Of a DNA stretch of 64,000 nt, positions 18,102-27,950 are shown one piece after another. The stretch is from Bacteroidales bacterium (GTDB lineage: Bacteria; Bacteroidota; Bacteroidia; Bacteroidales; UBA932). The position numbers and the translations under genes are program-made. The stretch is from the NCBI GenBank assembly GCA_012522855.1, contig JAAYJQ010000024.1, positions 33,021 through 97,020 of the forward strand. Reading direction: 5' to 3'. Position 1 is the stretch's first letter. The number at the start of each line of letters is the position of its first letter. The notes beneath the pieces are model-generated. The model saw only the letters and a list, made by a program, of their open reading frames with translations, had not been told where the DNA came from and made no database searches.

Positions 18102-20027
18102 CTAAAAGGTATCGTAATACTTCGCCTCGCGCGGAGAAACCTTGTTCATGTTGTCGAGCAAGGATTCGTTGGTTTTGTATTCGTCCATGAGCTGCAGCAT
18201 GAAATTCATGGCTTCCGTCGGATTCATGTCAGCCAGCAGCTTGCGTAGGATCCAGATCCGGTTGGCGACTTCCCGGCTGTACAGCAGGTCATCGCGGCGC
18301 GTGCTGGAGAGCACGACGTTCACGGCGGGGAAGATACGGCGGTTCGCCAGGGTACGGTCGAGCTGGAGTTCCATGTTGCCCGTCCCTTTGAATTCCTCGA
18401 AGATGACATCGTCCATCTTGGAACCGGTGTCCGTGAGCGCCGTGGCGAGAATGGTCAGGGAGCCGCCGTCCTCAATGTTGCGGGCCGCTCCGAAAAACCG
18501 CTTCGGCTTCTGGAGGGCATTGGCGTCCACACCGCCGGTCAGCACCTTGCCGGAGGCCGGCTGGACGGTGTTGTAGGCGCGTGCCAGACGGGTAATGGAG
18601 TCCAGCAGAATAACCACATCGTGACCGCACTCGACCAGTCTGCGGGCCTTCTCCAGCACCATGTTGGCCACTTTCACGTGCCGTTCGGCCGGTTCGTCGA
18701 AGGTGGAAGCGACCACCTCCGCGCGGACGCTCCGGCTCATGTCGGTGACCTCCTCCGGACGTTCGTCGATGAGCAGGACGATTTCGTAGACTTCGGGATG
18801 GTTGTCCGCGATCGCATTGGCGATCGATTTGAGCAGCATGGTCTTTCCGGTCTTGGGCTGCGACACGATCAGACCGCGCTGTCCCTTGCCGATCGGTGTG
18901 AACATGTCCACGATCCGGCAGGAAATGTCGTGCTGGTGGCCGTTCCCGAGCAGGTTGAACTTCTCATTGGGGAACAAGGGAGTCAGGAAATCGAAAGGAA
19001 CACGGTCGCGGATGTACTCCGGTGTACGGCCGTTGATATACTTGATCTTGACAAGCGGGAAGTATTTGTCGCCTTCCTTCGGGGGACGGATCTCGCCGGT
19101 CACCGTGTCGCCGGATTTCAACGCGTTGTTCTTGATCTGGCCCTGGCTCACGTAGATGTCGTCCGGAGAATTCAGATAATTGTAGTCGGACGAACGCAGG
19201 AAGCCGTAGCCGTCCGGCATGATTTCCAGCACTCCGGTCGCCTCCACGGTTCCTTCAAATTCAATTTCGGGAACCTTGGGTCTCTGCTGCTTGGGAGCGC
19301 CGTTGTTCGGATGCTGTTCGTTGAATCTGTTTTTCTGCTTTTTGGAGTGGGGGCGGCCGTTCGCGGCGGCAGGGTCGTCCTTCAAGTCGTCGAACAACTG
19401 GTGCATGAATTCCTTGCCGTTGACGACAGGCTCCGCGGCCTCTCGGGAAGGAGCAGGGGCTTTTGCCGCTTTCGGGGCAGGGGATTCCGCCTTCTTTTCG
19501 GCGGATTCACTTTCCGGCTTTACTGCCTTTGCTGCCTTTACCGGAGCGGTCTCCTGGGTCTTGCGCGTGCTCTTCGGCTTGGCAGCCGCCTTCGGCTTCT
19601 TCTCCTCCGGCTCTGCGGCAGGGTCTGCGACAGCGGCGGCGGCAGCAGGCTTCTTGGCGGCCGGTTTCGGCTTTGGCTTCGCGGCAGCGGGAGCCTTCTT
19701 TTCTTCTTTCTTGTCTGCTTTGTTTTTCGGTTCCGCCTTTTCCGTCTTCTCGGCCTTTTCGGCCGGCTTGGCCTTCTCCGTCTTCTCGACCTTTTCGGCC
19801 TTTTCAGCCGGCTTGGACGCGGTGGCGGTCTTCTTCGGACGTCCGCGTTTCGCCTTCGGTTTTTCCGCCTGCGGTTTCAGCGATTCCGCTTTCGCCTGGG
19901 CATCCAGGATGGCATAGGCAAGATTCTCGCTGTCAAGCTTCTTCGCGTTGGCAATATCGTACTTCTGGGCAATGGCGTCCAATTGTTCCTTGTCCAACTT
20001 GTTGAGTTCAAATAAACTGTATGTCAT
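18102..20027 (-). CDS. rho: Transcription termination factor Rho with a long low-complexity N-terminal insertion
   Basis: [52 protein letters not shown]; Lys/Ala/Pro/Glu-rich insertion at about aa 55-205. Confidence 0.97.
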   Translation of the reverse strand: MTYSLFELNKLDKEQLDAIAQKYDIANAKKLDSENLAYAILDAQAKAESLKPQAEKPKAKRGRPKKTATASKPAEKAEKVEKTEKAKPAEKAEKTEKAEPKNKADKKEEKKAPAAAKPKPKPAAKKPAAAAAVADPAAEPEEKKPKAAAKPKSTRKTQETAPVKAAKAVKPESESAEKKAESPAPKAAKAPAPSREAAEPVVNGKEFMHQLFDDLKDDPAAANGRPHSKKQKNRFNEQHPNNGAPKQQRPKVPEIEFEGTVEATGVLEIMPDGYGFLRSSDYNYLNSPDDIYVSQGQIKNNALKSGDTVTGEIRPPKEGDKYFPLVKIKYINGRTPEYIRDRVPFDFLTPLFPNEKFNLLGNGHQHDISCRIVDMFTPIGKGQRGLIVSQPKTGKTMLLKSIANAIADNHPEVYEIVLLIDERPEEVTDMSRSVRAEVVASTFDEPAERHVKVANMVLEKARRLVECGHDVVILLDSITRLARAYNTVQPASGKVLTGGVDANALQKPKRFFGAARNIEDGGSLTILATALTDTGSKMDDVIFEEFKGTGNMELQLDRTLANRRIFPAVNVVLSSTRRDDLLYSREVANRIWILRKLLADMNPTEAMNFMLQLMDEYKTNESLLDNMNKVSPREAKYYDTF

Positions 20028-20168
20028 AAAAGATGAATATTCTTCCGGAATGAATCCGAGGGATTAGAATGTTAGAATGTTTGGTAAAATGTCACGTAAA
20101 ATGCAGAAGTCATCAGATGATGAAGAATGACGTTGCAAAGATATGAAGATTATTCGGAAATTCAAAAA

Positions 20169-22922
20169 TTAATTGTCCCAGTAACTGGAGCTTTTCTTGA
20201 AGCGTAACAGGTCCGCAAGGGCTGCCGCATTGGCGGAGATGAGGAACGAATACGACTGGTACATACCCATCGGCACCCACTGTACGGAGATGTTGAAGCA
20301 GTGCAGGTCGTACCGGGCGGAAACCTGCGAAGTAGTCATCTTCATGGCCATGAAATCAAAGCCGGTCTGCGCCTGGAGGGACAGCTTGGGGGTCAGTTGG
20401 ATGTTCCCGGACAAACCGAGCGTCTGCGTGTACCGGTCGTTGACCATCAACTGGTTGTTTGTGTAGGAATAGCTCCGGGCCATGTTGAAAGAGTAATTCA
20501 TGTTGATGGACCAGGGTACGTTTGGATGCGTGTAGTACAGCCATCCGCCGGGGATATATTCTCCGCTCACGGGGTGGTAGTAGATGCGTCGGTAGTAGTC
20601 TGCCGGGCTTCCGGAACCGCCGGAGCCGTCGTTTCCCTTCACCGTGCCCTTGCCGGAGAGGGAATAGGACAGGGAGGCGCTGACGTTGGTGAGCCGGAGC
20701 GGAACCCCGGTTTCAACCAAGTGGAACTTATTGATCTTCCGCCCCCGGGAGTCAATGGCATACGGGTCGAAATTGGCATTGGCGTTGATGCCCAGCTTGC
20801 CGAAGATCGAGGTGGACATCGACACGCCGACATTGTTCATCCGCAAGGAATCCGCCAGGAAATTGTACCCCGTGTTGAAGTTCAGCTGGTCGATCAGCTT
20901 GACCTTTTTCGTGCCGCTGCCGGTCGTGTCGGCAAAGTCCCGGACTTTCGCTTCGAAATTGTTCCCGATCGATAGGCTCATGGTCGCGGAACGCCCCTTT
21001 CCCGGCGGCGAGTTGATCTGGCCCGCGTAGATGTTGTAGTCGTACGACTTGGCGACTCCGCTGGTGTCCACATATTCAAGCGTTCTCCATCCGTTCATGG
21101 CCGTTCCCTTTTCCGGGCTTAGGCTCAGGCTGACGCTGGGTGAGACCACATGCCGGATGGCCTGCACCTTGTGGTATCTTCCGAAATCAAACATGCCGTA
21201 CAGTCGCGTGCTCATCGAGATGGATCCGGAATAGGTCTGGGTGATCCCGAAGGTGCTGAACTGTTTGCCCATCTCGGTTTCCACCCGGTTGGTTTCCGGA
21301 TTGAAATGGGCCTCCTGCTTTCGGAAGAACCAGTTCATGCCGTAACTGACGCTGGGCGTAAAGTTGAGATAGTTCAACAAAGTGAAGTTCGGGAGTCCGA
21401 TCGTGAAATTGTGGGCCATCCCGTTCATGAATTTGTCGGAAAAGCCCGGTTCGCCGAATTCGGATGCCTTGAAGTTGATCTTGTTCTGAAGGGTCGTGTT
21501 GTAAGCCAGCGAGAACTTTTCGTAGAACCGCTCCTTGCCGATGCGGTTCTTGATCTTGAACGGATAGAACCGGGTGACGGAAAAGGTGACGTTCGGAAGT
21601 GAAAAACTGTAGGAACTATCCCGCGAACTCTGGCTATGCAGCGCGTTGACGGACAGGTTGAACTTGCCGCTCCAGTTTTTCGAATACGAAACGGAGGAAG
21701 AAATCTGGTTCTGCAGGGCTTCCGACACGGACCGAGAGTTGTAGCGGCTGTTGGATGGGCTGGAGAAGTTCACCGAGGCCGTGAAAGAAGTTCCGGGCCG
21801 CGACTTGGCGTCCTGCGAATGAGACCACCGCACCCCGAAGTTCTTGCTCTGGAAGAAATCAGTACTGCCTCGCTCGCCCGTCTGGTCGACCGAATAGTTG
21901 AGCGCCAGGTTGCCGGAAAATTTGTACTTGACCATGTAGCGCGAGTTCAGATCCATGGCCCAGGAGCCCAGGGTGTAGACGTCGCCGGTCAGGGACATGT
22001 CGAAATAGTCTCCGAACACGAAATACATGCCTGCGTCGCGGAGATAGAAGCCGCGGGCGTTTTCCTCGCCGAAAGTCGGCATGAGGAAGCCGGTCGCGCG
22101 CTCCGGCCGTTTGGGGATGAAGCCGAAGGGGATCGCGACGGGCAGCGGCACGTCCTCTACGACCAGGTTCGCCGGTCCGAAGACCGTTCTCTGGGACGGA
22201 CGGGTCACCACTTTGGCGGCTGACAACTGCAGATAATAATGGGGGTGTTCAAGATCGCAGACCGTGTATTTCCCGCTGGTGATGTTGATGGAGCGGTCCG
22301 GCATCATCTTGATGTTCCGACCGTGCAGAATCCCGTCGTCCTCCTTCGTGACCATGTTTTGGATCATGGCTTTCCGGGAATTGAAATTGTAGCGGACTTC
22401 TTCCATGTTGTACGTCTGTCCGTCCTGCTCCATCTTCGGCTGCCCCTTCCAAGTGCGGGAAAGCGAGTCGTAGATTCCTTTGGCGAACACGATACCGGTG
22501 TTCATGTCGTATTCCATGTACTCGGCGGACAGTTTCAGGTTGCCGTAGGTCACCGTAACGTCTCCCCAATAGTACATCTTCCGTTGTCCGTTGGAAAAAT
22601 CCTGCCGTACCGAGTCCTTCGCGCCCGAGAAAGCAGGCTGTTCCAGGGAACTCTTGCGCAGCAGATCGAGGGAGTCCAGCCGGAAAAGGGAGTCGGCGCG
22701 AACGATCGAATCCAGTCGTAAAAGTGAATCGGTGACGGAAATGGAATCCCGCGCGAAGAGGAGGGAATCGGGAACAGGAAGCGTCAGCGTGTCCGGGATT
22801 TCCGGCTGACCGTTGCCACGGTTCACCGTACGCAGGGGATTCTGGCCGAAAACTGCGAACCCGGTCAGCAGGACAATCAGCAAGATCAGGAGAATCGTAT
22901 GGATATTGTGCCTGAAATACAA
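20169..22922 (-). CDS. lptD: LptD/OstA-like outer membrane LPS assembly protein
   Basis: OstA-like N-terminus (YWGDVTVTYGNLKLSAEYMEYDMNTGIVFAKG) followed by a long beta-barrel-type C-terminus. The listed ORF runs to 24026; the start is placed at TTG 22922 because upstream sequence is antisense to the amidase. Confidence 0.82.
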   Translation of the reverse strand: MYFRHNIHTILLILLIVLLTGFAVFGQNPLRTVNRGNGQPEIPDTLTLPVPDSLLFARDSISVTDSLLRLDSIVRADSLFRLDSLDLLRKSSLEQPAFSGAKDSVRQDFSNGQRKMYYWGDVTVTYGNLKLSAEYMEYDMNTGIVFAKGIYDSLSRTWKGQPKMEQDGQTYNMEEVRYNFNSRKAMIQNMVTKEDDGILHGRNIKMMPDRSINITSGKYTVCDLEHPHYYLQLSAAKVVTRPSQRTVFGPANLVVEDVPLPVAIPFGFIPKRPERATGFLMPTFGEENARGFYLRDAGMYFVFGDYFDMSLTGDVYTLGSWAMDLNSRYMVKYKFSGNLALNYSVDQTGERGSTDFFQSKNFGVRWSHSQDAKSRPGTSFTASVNFSSPSNSRYNSRSVSEALQNQISSSVSYSKNWSGKFNLSVNALHSQSSRDSSYSFSLPNVTFSVTRFYPFKIKNRIGKERFYEKFSLAYNTTLQNKINFKASEFGEPGFSDKFMNGMAHNFTIGLPNFTLLNYLNFTPSVSYGMNWFFRKQEAHFNPETNRVETEMGKQFSTFGITQTYSGSISMSTRLYGMFDFGRYHKVQAIRHVVSPSVSLSLSPEKGTAMNGWRTLEYVDTSGVAKSYDYNIYAGQINSPPGKGRSATMSLSIGNNFEAKVRDFADTTGSGTKKVKLIDQLNFNTGYNFLADSLRMNNVGVSMSTSIFGKLGINANANFDPYAIDSRGRKINKFHLVETGVPLRLTNVSASLSYSLSGKGTVKGNDGSGGSGSPADYYRRIYYHPVSGEYIPGGWLYYTHPNVPWSINMNYSFNMARSYSYTNNQLMVNDRYTQTLGLSGNIQLTPKLSLQAQTGFDFMAMKMTTSQVSARYDLHCFNISVQWVPMGMYQSYSFLISANAAALADLLRFKKSSSYWDN

Positions 22923-22930
22923 TTTTTTCC

Positions 22931-22938
22931 TAAATTTG
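22931..22938 (+). promoter_or_regulatory. -7 element TAAATTTG for the amidase gene
   Basis: Perfect TAnnTTTG match, 24 bp upstream of TTG 22962. Confidence 0.5.
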
Positions 22939-22945
22939 CAAGAGA

Positions 22946-22953
22946 CAAATATA
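22946..22953 (-). promoter_or_regulatory. -7 element TATATTTG (minus strand) for lptD
   Basis: CAAATATA on plus strand; 24 bp upstream of the proposed lptD start. Confidence 0.5.
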
Positions 22954-22961
22954 AAACTATT

Positions 22962-24101
22962 TTGAGAAACCTTCGCAATTTTCTTGCCGCAGCGGCTGCC
23001 GTCGCCCTTTTCTTCATCGGTTTGAAGGCCGGGGCGCAGCAACCTTCGGACGCGCTCAAATTGAAGACCGTGGTAATCGATCCCGGTCATGGCGGGAGGG
23101 ATCCCGGTTGCGTCAGTCCCAGCGGCAAGACCCTGGAAAAAACGGTTGTCCTCGACATCTCCAAGCGGCTTGCGGCAAAGATCCGCGAAGGTTATCCGGA
23201 CGTCAATGTGGTCATGACCCGAAGCACGGATGTGTTCGTAACGCTCCAGGACAGGGCGGACATCGCGAACCGAAACCACGCCAATCTCTTCATTTCCATA
23301 CACGTCAATTCCGTTGAAGGCAAACGGAGCGGCCCGAACGGCTATTCTGTGCATATTCTGGGCCAATACACCAGCAAGCAAAAAGATCTCTATGCCGGCC
23401 AGATGGACGTGGTTCAGCGGGAAAATTCCGTGATCCTCCTGGAAGAGGACTATACCACCCGCTACGAAGGCTTCGATCCCGCCGATCCGGAATCCTACAT
23501 CTTTATGAACCTGATGCAGAACGCCTTCCTCGAACAGAGTCTGCTCTTCGCTCAGTGCGTGAACGAAGAAATGGACGGAGGAGCGATCCGGCAGAGCCGC
23601 GGAATCTCGCAGGATCCCCTCTACGTACTCTGGCGGACGGCTATGCCGGCTGTCCTGGTGGAGTGCGGCTTCATGTCGAATCCAACGGACCGGGGCGCCC
23701 TCATTACGGAGGAGGGGAGAGACAAAATCGCCTCGGATCTCTTCGATGCTTTCAAAAATTACAAGAAAAATTACGATGGAGGAGTTCCGGAGGTCTCCAA
23801 GCCTGCAGCCCCCGAGACCGTCGCGGAGGAGGCCGATACCCCCGGCTCCGTTGCCGCGATCCCTTCCGGACCGGTCTTCGGGACGCAGGTCTTGGTCTCC
23901 TCCCGGAACATGTCGGAAAATGATCCGTTTTTCAAAGGATACTCCTTCAAAAAATATATCGCCGGAAGATATTATAAATATGTCATCGGAATTTCGGACA
24001 ACCTGGAAGAAGCTAAGAAAAATCACCGGGAGATCAAGAAAAAATTTTCTGATTCTTTCCTCGTAAAGATCGAAAACGACGAATTTTCCCGGATCCGATA
24101 A
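22962..24101 (+). CDS. N-acetylmuramoyl-L-alanine amidase (Amidase_3) with C-terminal SPOR-like region
   Basis: TVVIDPGHGGRDPGCVSPSGKTLEKTVVLDISKRLAAKI, NLFISIHVNSVEG, AVLVECGFMSNPTDR. The ORF opens at 22899; TTG 22962 fits the promoter better. Confidence 0.92.
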   Translation: MRNLRNFLAAAAAVALFFIGLKAGAQQPSDALKLKTVVIDPGHGGRDPGCVSPSGKTLEKTVVLDISKRLAAKIREGYPDVNVVMTRSTDVFVTLQDRADIANRNHANLFISIHVNSVEGKRSGPNGYSVHILGQYTSKQKDLYAGQMDVVQRENSVILLEEDYTTRYEGFDPADPESYIFMNLMQNAFLEQSLLFAQCVNEEMDGGAIRQSRGISQDPLYVLWRTAMPAVLVECGFMSNPTDRGALITEEGRDKIASDLFDAFKNYKKNYDGGVPEVSKPAAPETVAEEADTPGSVAAIPSGPVFGTQVLVSSRNMSENDPFFKGYSFKKYIAGRYYKYVIGISDNLEEAKKNHREIKKKFSDSFLVKIENDEFSRIR

Positions 24102-24422
24102 ACGCTTTTATCCCTATTATGCTCCCCTGTGAAAACGATTTATCGCTGTTTTAGTTATTTATAATAATTATAAATTATAACCCATTGGGTTCCTAGGGCA
24201 TTAGCGTTTTTCATAGTGTGTAACTATTTTATAATAAATAGTTTACATAATCATCATCTTTCCGGATTTATTGCTTTTAAATACGAAAAACTTTGTAGAA
24301 AAACAATATCAAAAAAGATTTTTTATAAAGATTTTTTCCCCATCTTTGCACTAACTAAAGCAAGAAGGTGAAATAGCCTCACCCAATTTTTAAAATATTA
24401 TACAGAGAACTACTGACCGTCA

Positions 24423-25850
24423 ATGGCTGGACAGGAAAGACATATTTCCGTGTGGAACGCTTGCCTTCGCATCTTCGAACAGAACGTGGAGCCCAAGCAA
24501 TTCTCCATCTGGTTCAAGACCATTGTCCCGGTTTCACTGGAGAGCAGCACGCTGACCCTGGAAGTCCCGACGGATTTCTTCCGGGATTACCTCGAAAGCG
24601 CCTTTCTGCCCATCATCAAGACGACATTGCGCAGAGTGATCGGCCCCGAAGCCAAACTGGTGTACAAGGTGCACCCGGTTCGGAAAGGGGAGGCTATGGT
24701 CTATCCTGCCGCGAACGAAATGACACCGGTCAACAAGCCGGTCTCCATCAACACCTTCCAGCCTTCCAGCAATCCGGGTCCCTTCGTGTTCCCCGGCATC
24801 CAGAAGGTGCAGATCAATCCTCGTCTCAATCCGGTCTATTGTTTTGAAAACTTGATCAAGGGGGAGTGCAACAAGATGGGGATCAATGCCGGGATAAGCA
24901 TTTCCGAGCAACCCGGAAAGACCCCTTTCAATCCGCTGTTCGTCTTCGGAGGCCCCGGCCTCGGAAAAACGCACATCGGACAGGCGATTGGAATCGCGAT
25001 CCACGACCGGTATCCGGATCTGGTCGTTCTCTATGTCACAGGGAACGAATTCCAGACCCAGTATGTAAATGCCATCACGGTGCAGAACAAGCTCTCCGAC
25101 TTCATGGCTTACTACATGCGCATCGATGTCCTCATCGTGGACGACATCCATGAACTGATCGGGCCGGCCTCGCAAAATGCTTTCTTCAACATTTTCAACC
25201 ACCTGCACCAATCCGGGAAACAGTTGATATTCACGTCCGACCGCGCACCCGTCGACTTGTTCAACTTTGAGGAAAGACTGCTTTCCCGATTCAAATGGGG
25301 ACTCTCCGTTGAACTCTCCCGACCGGATTACGACACCCGGCTGACCATGCTGAAGTCAAGATGTTTCCGCGAGGGGATCCACGTTCCCGAGGAGGTGCTC
25401 GAATTCTTGTCCAATCGGATCCGTACCAATTTCAGGGAACTGGAGGGGGCGCTGATTTCCTTGATCGCGCATGCGACGCTGTGTCACAAAGAGATCACCC
25501 TAGGCCTCGCCGAGCGGGTCACCGAACACATCGTAGCGGAGGAGCAGAATGAAGTCACGATCGAGCGGATCCAGAGCGTGGTCTGCGAATATTTCAACAT
25601 CACGCGGGAGATGCTGCTTTCCAAATCCCGCAAGCGCCACATTGTCCAGGCGCGGCAGATCGCCATGTATATGAGCCGCAATCTCATCAGCAACTGTTCC
25701 TTGTCTACGATCGGTATGGAAATCGGAGGAAAAGACCACGCTACAGTACTACACGCATGCACGACCGTGTCGGATTTGATGTCCACGGACAAGACTTTCC
25801 GGCAATATGTCACCGACATTGAGAAAATGCTTGTGCCTGTAGCCAGATAA
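24423..25850 (+). CDS. dnaA: Chromosomal replication initiator DnaA
   Basis: NPLFVFGGPGLGKTHIGQAIG, IDVLIVDDIHEL, C-terminal LSTIGMEIGGKDHATVLHAC. Confidence 0.97.
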   Translation: MAGQERHISVWNACLRIFEQNVEPKQFSIWFKTIVPVSLESSTLTLEVPTDFFRDYLESAFLPIIKTTLRRVIGPEAKLVYKVHPVRKGEAMVYPAANEMTPVNKPVSINTFQPSSNPGPFVFPGIQKVQINPRLNPVYCFENLIKGECNKMGINAGISISEQPGKTPFNPLFVFGGPGLGKTHIGQAIGIAIHDRYPDLVVLYVTGNEFQTQYVNAITVQNKLSDFMAYYMRIDVLIVDDIHELIGPASQNAFFNIFNHLHQSGKQLIFTSDRAPVDLFNFEERLLSRFKWGLSVELSRPDYDTRLTMLKSRCFREGIHVPEEVLEFLSNRIRTNFRELEGALISLIAHATLCHKEITLGLAERVTEHIVAEEQNEVTIERIQSVVCEYFNITREMLLSKSRKRHIVQARQIAMYMSRNLISNCSLSTIGMEIGGKDHATVLHACTTVSDLMSTDKTFRQYVTDIEKMLVPVAR

Positions 25851-25862
25851 TACGGGTAAGTC

Positions 25863-27287
25863 ATGGATTCAGCGAAAATTTTAGCCATCTTTCAGGAAAT
25901 CACCCGGATTCCCCGGGAATCGGGGCATGAGGAGCAAATGACCGCCTTTCTGCAGGAATTCGCCGCGAAACGGAATCTGGAATGCAAAACCGACAAGATC
26001 GGAAACGTGTGCATCGTCAAACCGGCTTCAGCCGGCAAGGAAAAGGTGCCGACACTGGTGCTGCAGGGCCATCAAGATATGGTCTGCGAAAAGCGCGAGG
26101 GTTTCGTCCACGACTTCGCGAAAGACCCGATCCCCTACACAATTGAGGACGGATGGATGATCGCCAAGGACACGACCCTGGGCGCCGACGACGGCATCGG
26201 AGTCGCAGCCATGCTCGCGTTGCTGGACAGTGACTTGAAAACAGGCCGTCTGGAATGCGTCTTCACGGTTTCAGAAGAGACCGGAATGGACGGAGCTTTC
26301 GCGATGAAGCCGGGATTCTTTTCGGGAAGAACCCTGATCAATCTTGATTCGGAGGACGAAGGCCAGCTTTTCATAGGCTGCGCGGGCGGGATCGACACTT
26401 TCGCGCGTTTCCCGTATGTGCGTGAAAATCCCAAGAACGGATACCGGATCCTGCGGCTGCGCATCGGGAATGCGCTCGGCGGGCACAGCGGAGACGACAT
26501 CGAGAAGGGCCGCATGAATACGATCCAGCAGATGGCTCGTTTCCTGTATTCGGAATTGAACTACGACTTTCAGCTGATCATGCTCAAGGGAGGCAACAAG
26601 CCCAACGCCATCGCCCGCGACTGCGAGGCGACGCTGGCCGTTCCGGACCTCGACGCGACCGTGGACCGTTTCAAATCGTTCAGCACCTGCGTCAAGCAGG
26701 AATATGCCAAGGCGGATCCGGATGTCACCTTCGAAGCAGCCCCGTTCGAGTGCACGGAGAAACCGATCCAGAGAGGGGTCGCGCGCAAACTGATCACTTC
26801 CTTGTTCACCTGCCCGCACGGGGTTGAAACCATGAGCCGGGAAATCCCCGGGCTTGTGGAGACCTCGACCAACCTGGCTGCGGTCCGGATGCGGAAGGTC
26901 GGCGAGGTGGAGGTCGTCACCAGCCAGCGCAGTTCCGTGAGTTCCGCCAAGGACATGATGGCGGCGAAAGTGGGCGCCAATTTCAAACTCGCAGGCGCCA
27001 AGGTCGAACATGCGTCCGCTTACCCGGGATGGAAGCCGAATCTGGATTCCCGCATCCTCAAAGTCTGTTTCGACTCTTACAAGAGACTCTTCGGCAAGGA
27101 GCCTGAAGTTAAGGCCATCCATGCCGGGCTTGAGTGCGGCCTCTTCGGCGAGAAGTTCGGGGATCTGGACATGATCTCCTTCGGTCCGACCCTGCGCGGG
27201 GTGCATGCTCCGGGAGAGCGTCTGGAGCTGGCCTCGCTGGACAAGTTCGCGCGGCATCTGGCCGACGTAGTCACCACTTTTAACTAG
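25863..27287 (+). CDS. pepD: Aminoacyl-histidine dipeptidase PepD (M20)
   Basis: LVLQGHQDMVCEKR, DTTLGADDGIGVAAMLALL, TVSEETGMDGA, GGHSGDDIEKGRMN. Confidence 0.94.
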   Translation: MDSAKILAIFQEITRIPRESGHEEQMTAFLQEFAAKRNLECKTDKIGNVCIVKPASAGKEKVPTLVLQGHQDMVCEKREGFVHDFAKDPIPYTIEDGWMIAKDTTLGADDGIGVAAMLALLDSDLKTGRLECVFTVSEETGMDGAFAMKPGFFSGRTLINLDSEDEGQLFIGCAGGIDTFARFPYVRENPKNGYRILRLRIGNALGGHSGDDIEKGRMNTIQQMARFLYSELNYDFQLIMLKGGNKPNAIARDCEATLAVPDLDATVDRFKSFSTCVKQEYAKADPDVTFEAAPFECTEKPIQRGVARKLITSLFTCPHGVETMSREIPGLVETSTNLAAVRMRKVGEVEVVTSQRSSVSSAKDMMAAKVGANFKLAGAKVEHASAYPGWKPNLDSRILKVCFDSYKRLFGKEPEVKAIHAGLECGLFGEKFGDLDMISFGPTLRGVHAPGERLELASLDKFARHLADVVTTFN

Positions 27288-27293
27288 CACGCT

Positions 27294-27950
27294 ATGGTCA
27301 AAATCGCCCCCTCCCTGCTCTCCGCCGACTTTCTGAATCTCAGGAAGGACGTGCGTCTGGTCAACGAACATGCCGACATCTTCCATCTGGACATCATGGA
27401 CGGGAGTTTCGTTCCGAACCTTTCTTTCGGCTTCCCGGTTGTGGAAGCGATTGCCGAAGAAGCTCGGAAACCGCTCGATACCCACTAGATGATCGTACAT
27501 CCGGAAAAATACATCGAACGTTTCGCCAAGGCCGGATCGGATATGATCAGTTTCCACTTGGAAGCGGCCGATCAGGCGGGGAAGGATGCGGCGGACATCC
27601 TTGCCCTGATCCGTTCCTTCGGGGTGAAGGCCGGACTGGTCATCAATCCCGACGTACCGGTGGATCGCCTGTTTCCCTACATCGACGATGCCGATTTCTT
27701 TCTGATCATGTCCGTGTTCGCAGGCTTCGGGGGGCAGAAATTCATAGAGGATTCGATCGGCCGCGTCGCGGCCCTCCGCCGTGAACTGGACCGTCGCGGG
27801 GCCCGGCATGACATCGAAGTGGACGGAGGTGTTTCCGCGGAGAACGCCGGGATCCTGGTGGAGGCCGGAGCTACGATCCTTGTCGCCGGCAGTTCCGTTT
27901 TCAAGGCCCCCGACCCTGCCGCCGCGGTTGCCGCACTACGAGTCAAATGA
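27294..27950 (+). pseudogene. rpe: Ribulose-phosphate 3-epimerase interrupted by in-frame TAG (27486-27488)
   Basis: MVKIAPSLLSADFLNLRKDV...LDIMDGSFVPNLSFGFPVVEAIAEEARKPLDTH*MIVHPEKYIERFAKAG...FAGFGGQKFIEDSIGRV...IEVDGGVSAENAG. Both halves are intact in the same frame. Confidence 0.92.

Noticed and set aside
19219-20005. Plus-strand ORFs antisense to the rho insertion
   Set aside because: They arise from the low-complexity Lys/Ala codons of rho; no independent support.
22923-24026. Upstream extension of the lptD ORF to 24026
   Set aside because: The extension is antisense to the amidase gene; the signal-peptide-like LYFRHNIHTILLILLIVLLTGFAVFGQ places the true start near 22922.
27294-27950. 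Genome-wide TAG reassignment as the explanation for the rpe stop
   Set aside because: Several other intact genes in the window end at TAG (carB, pepD, the Omp85 gene, the 1.1-kaa gene) with normal C-termini.
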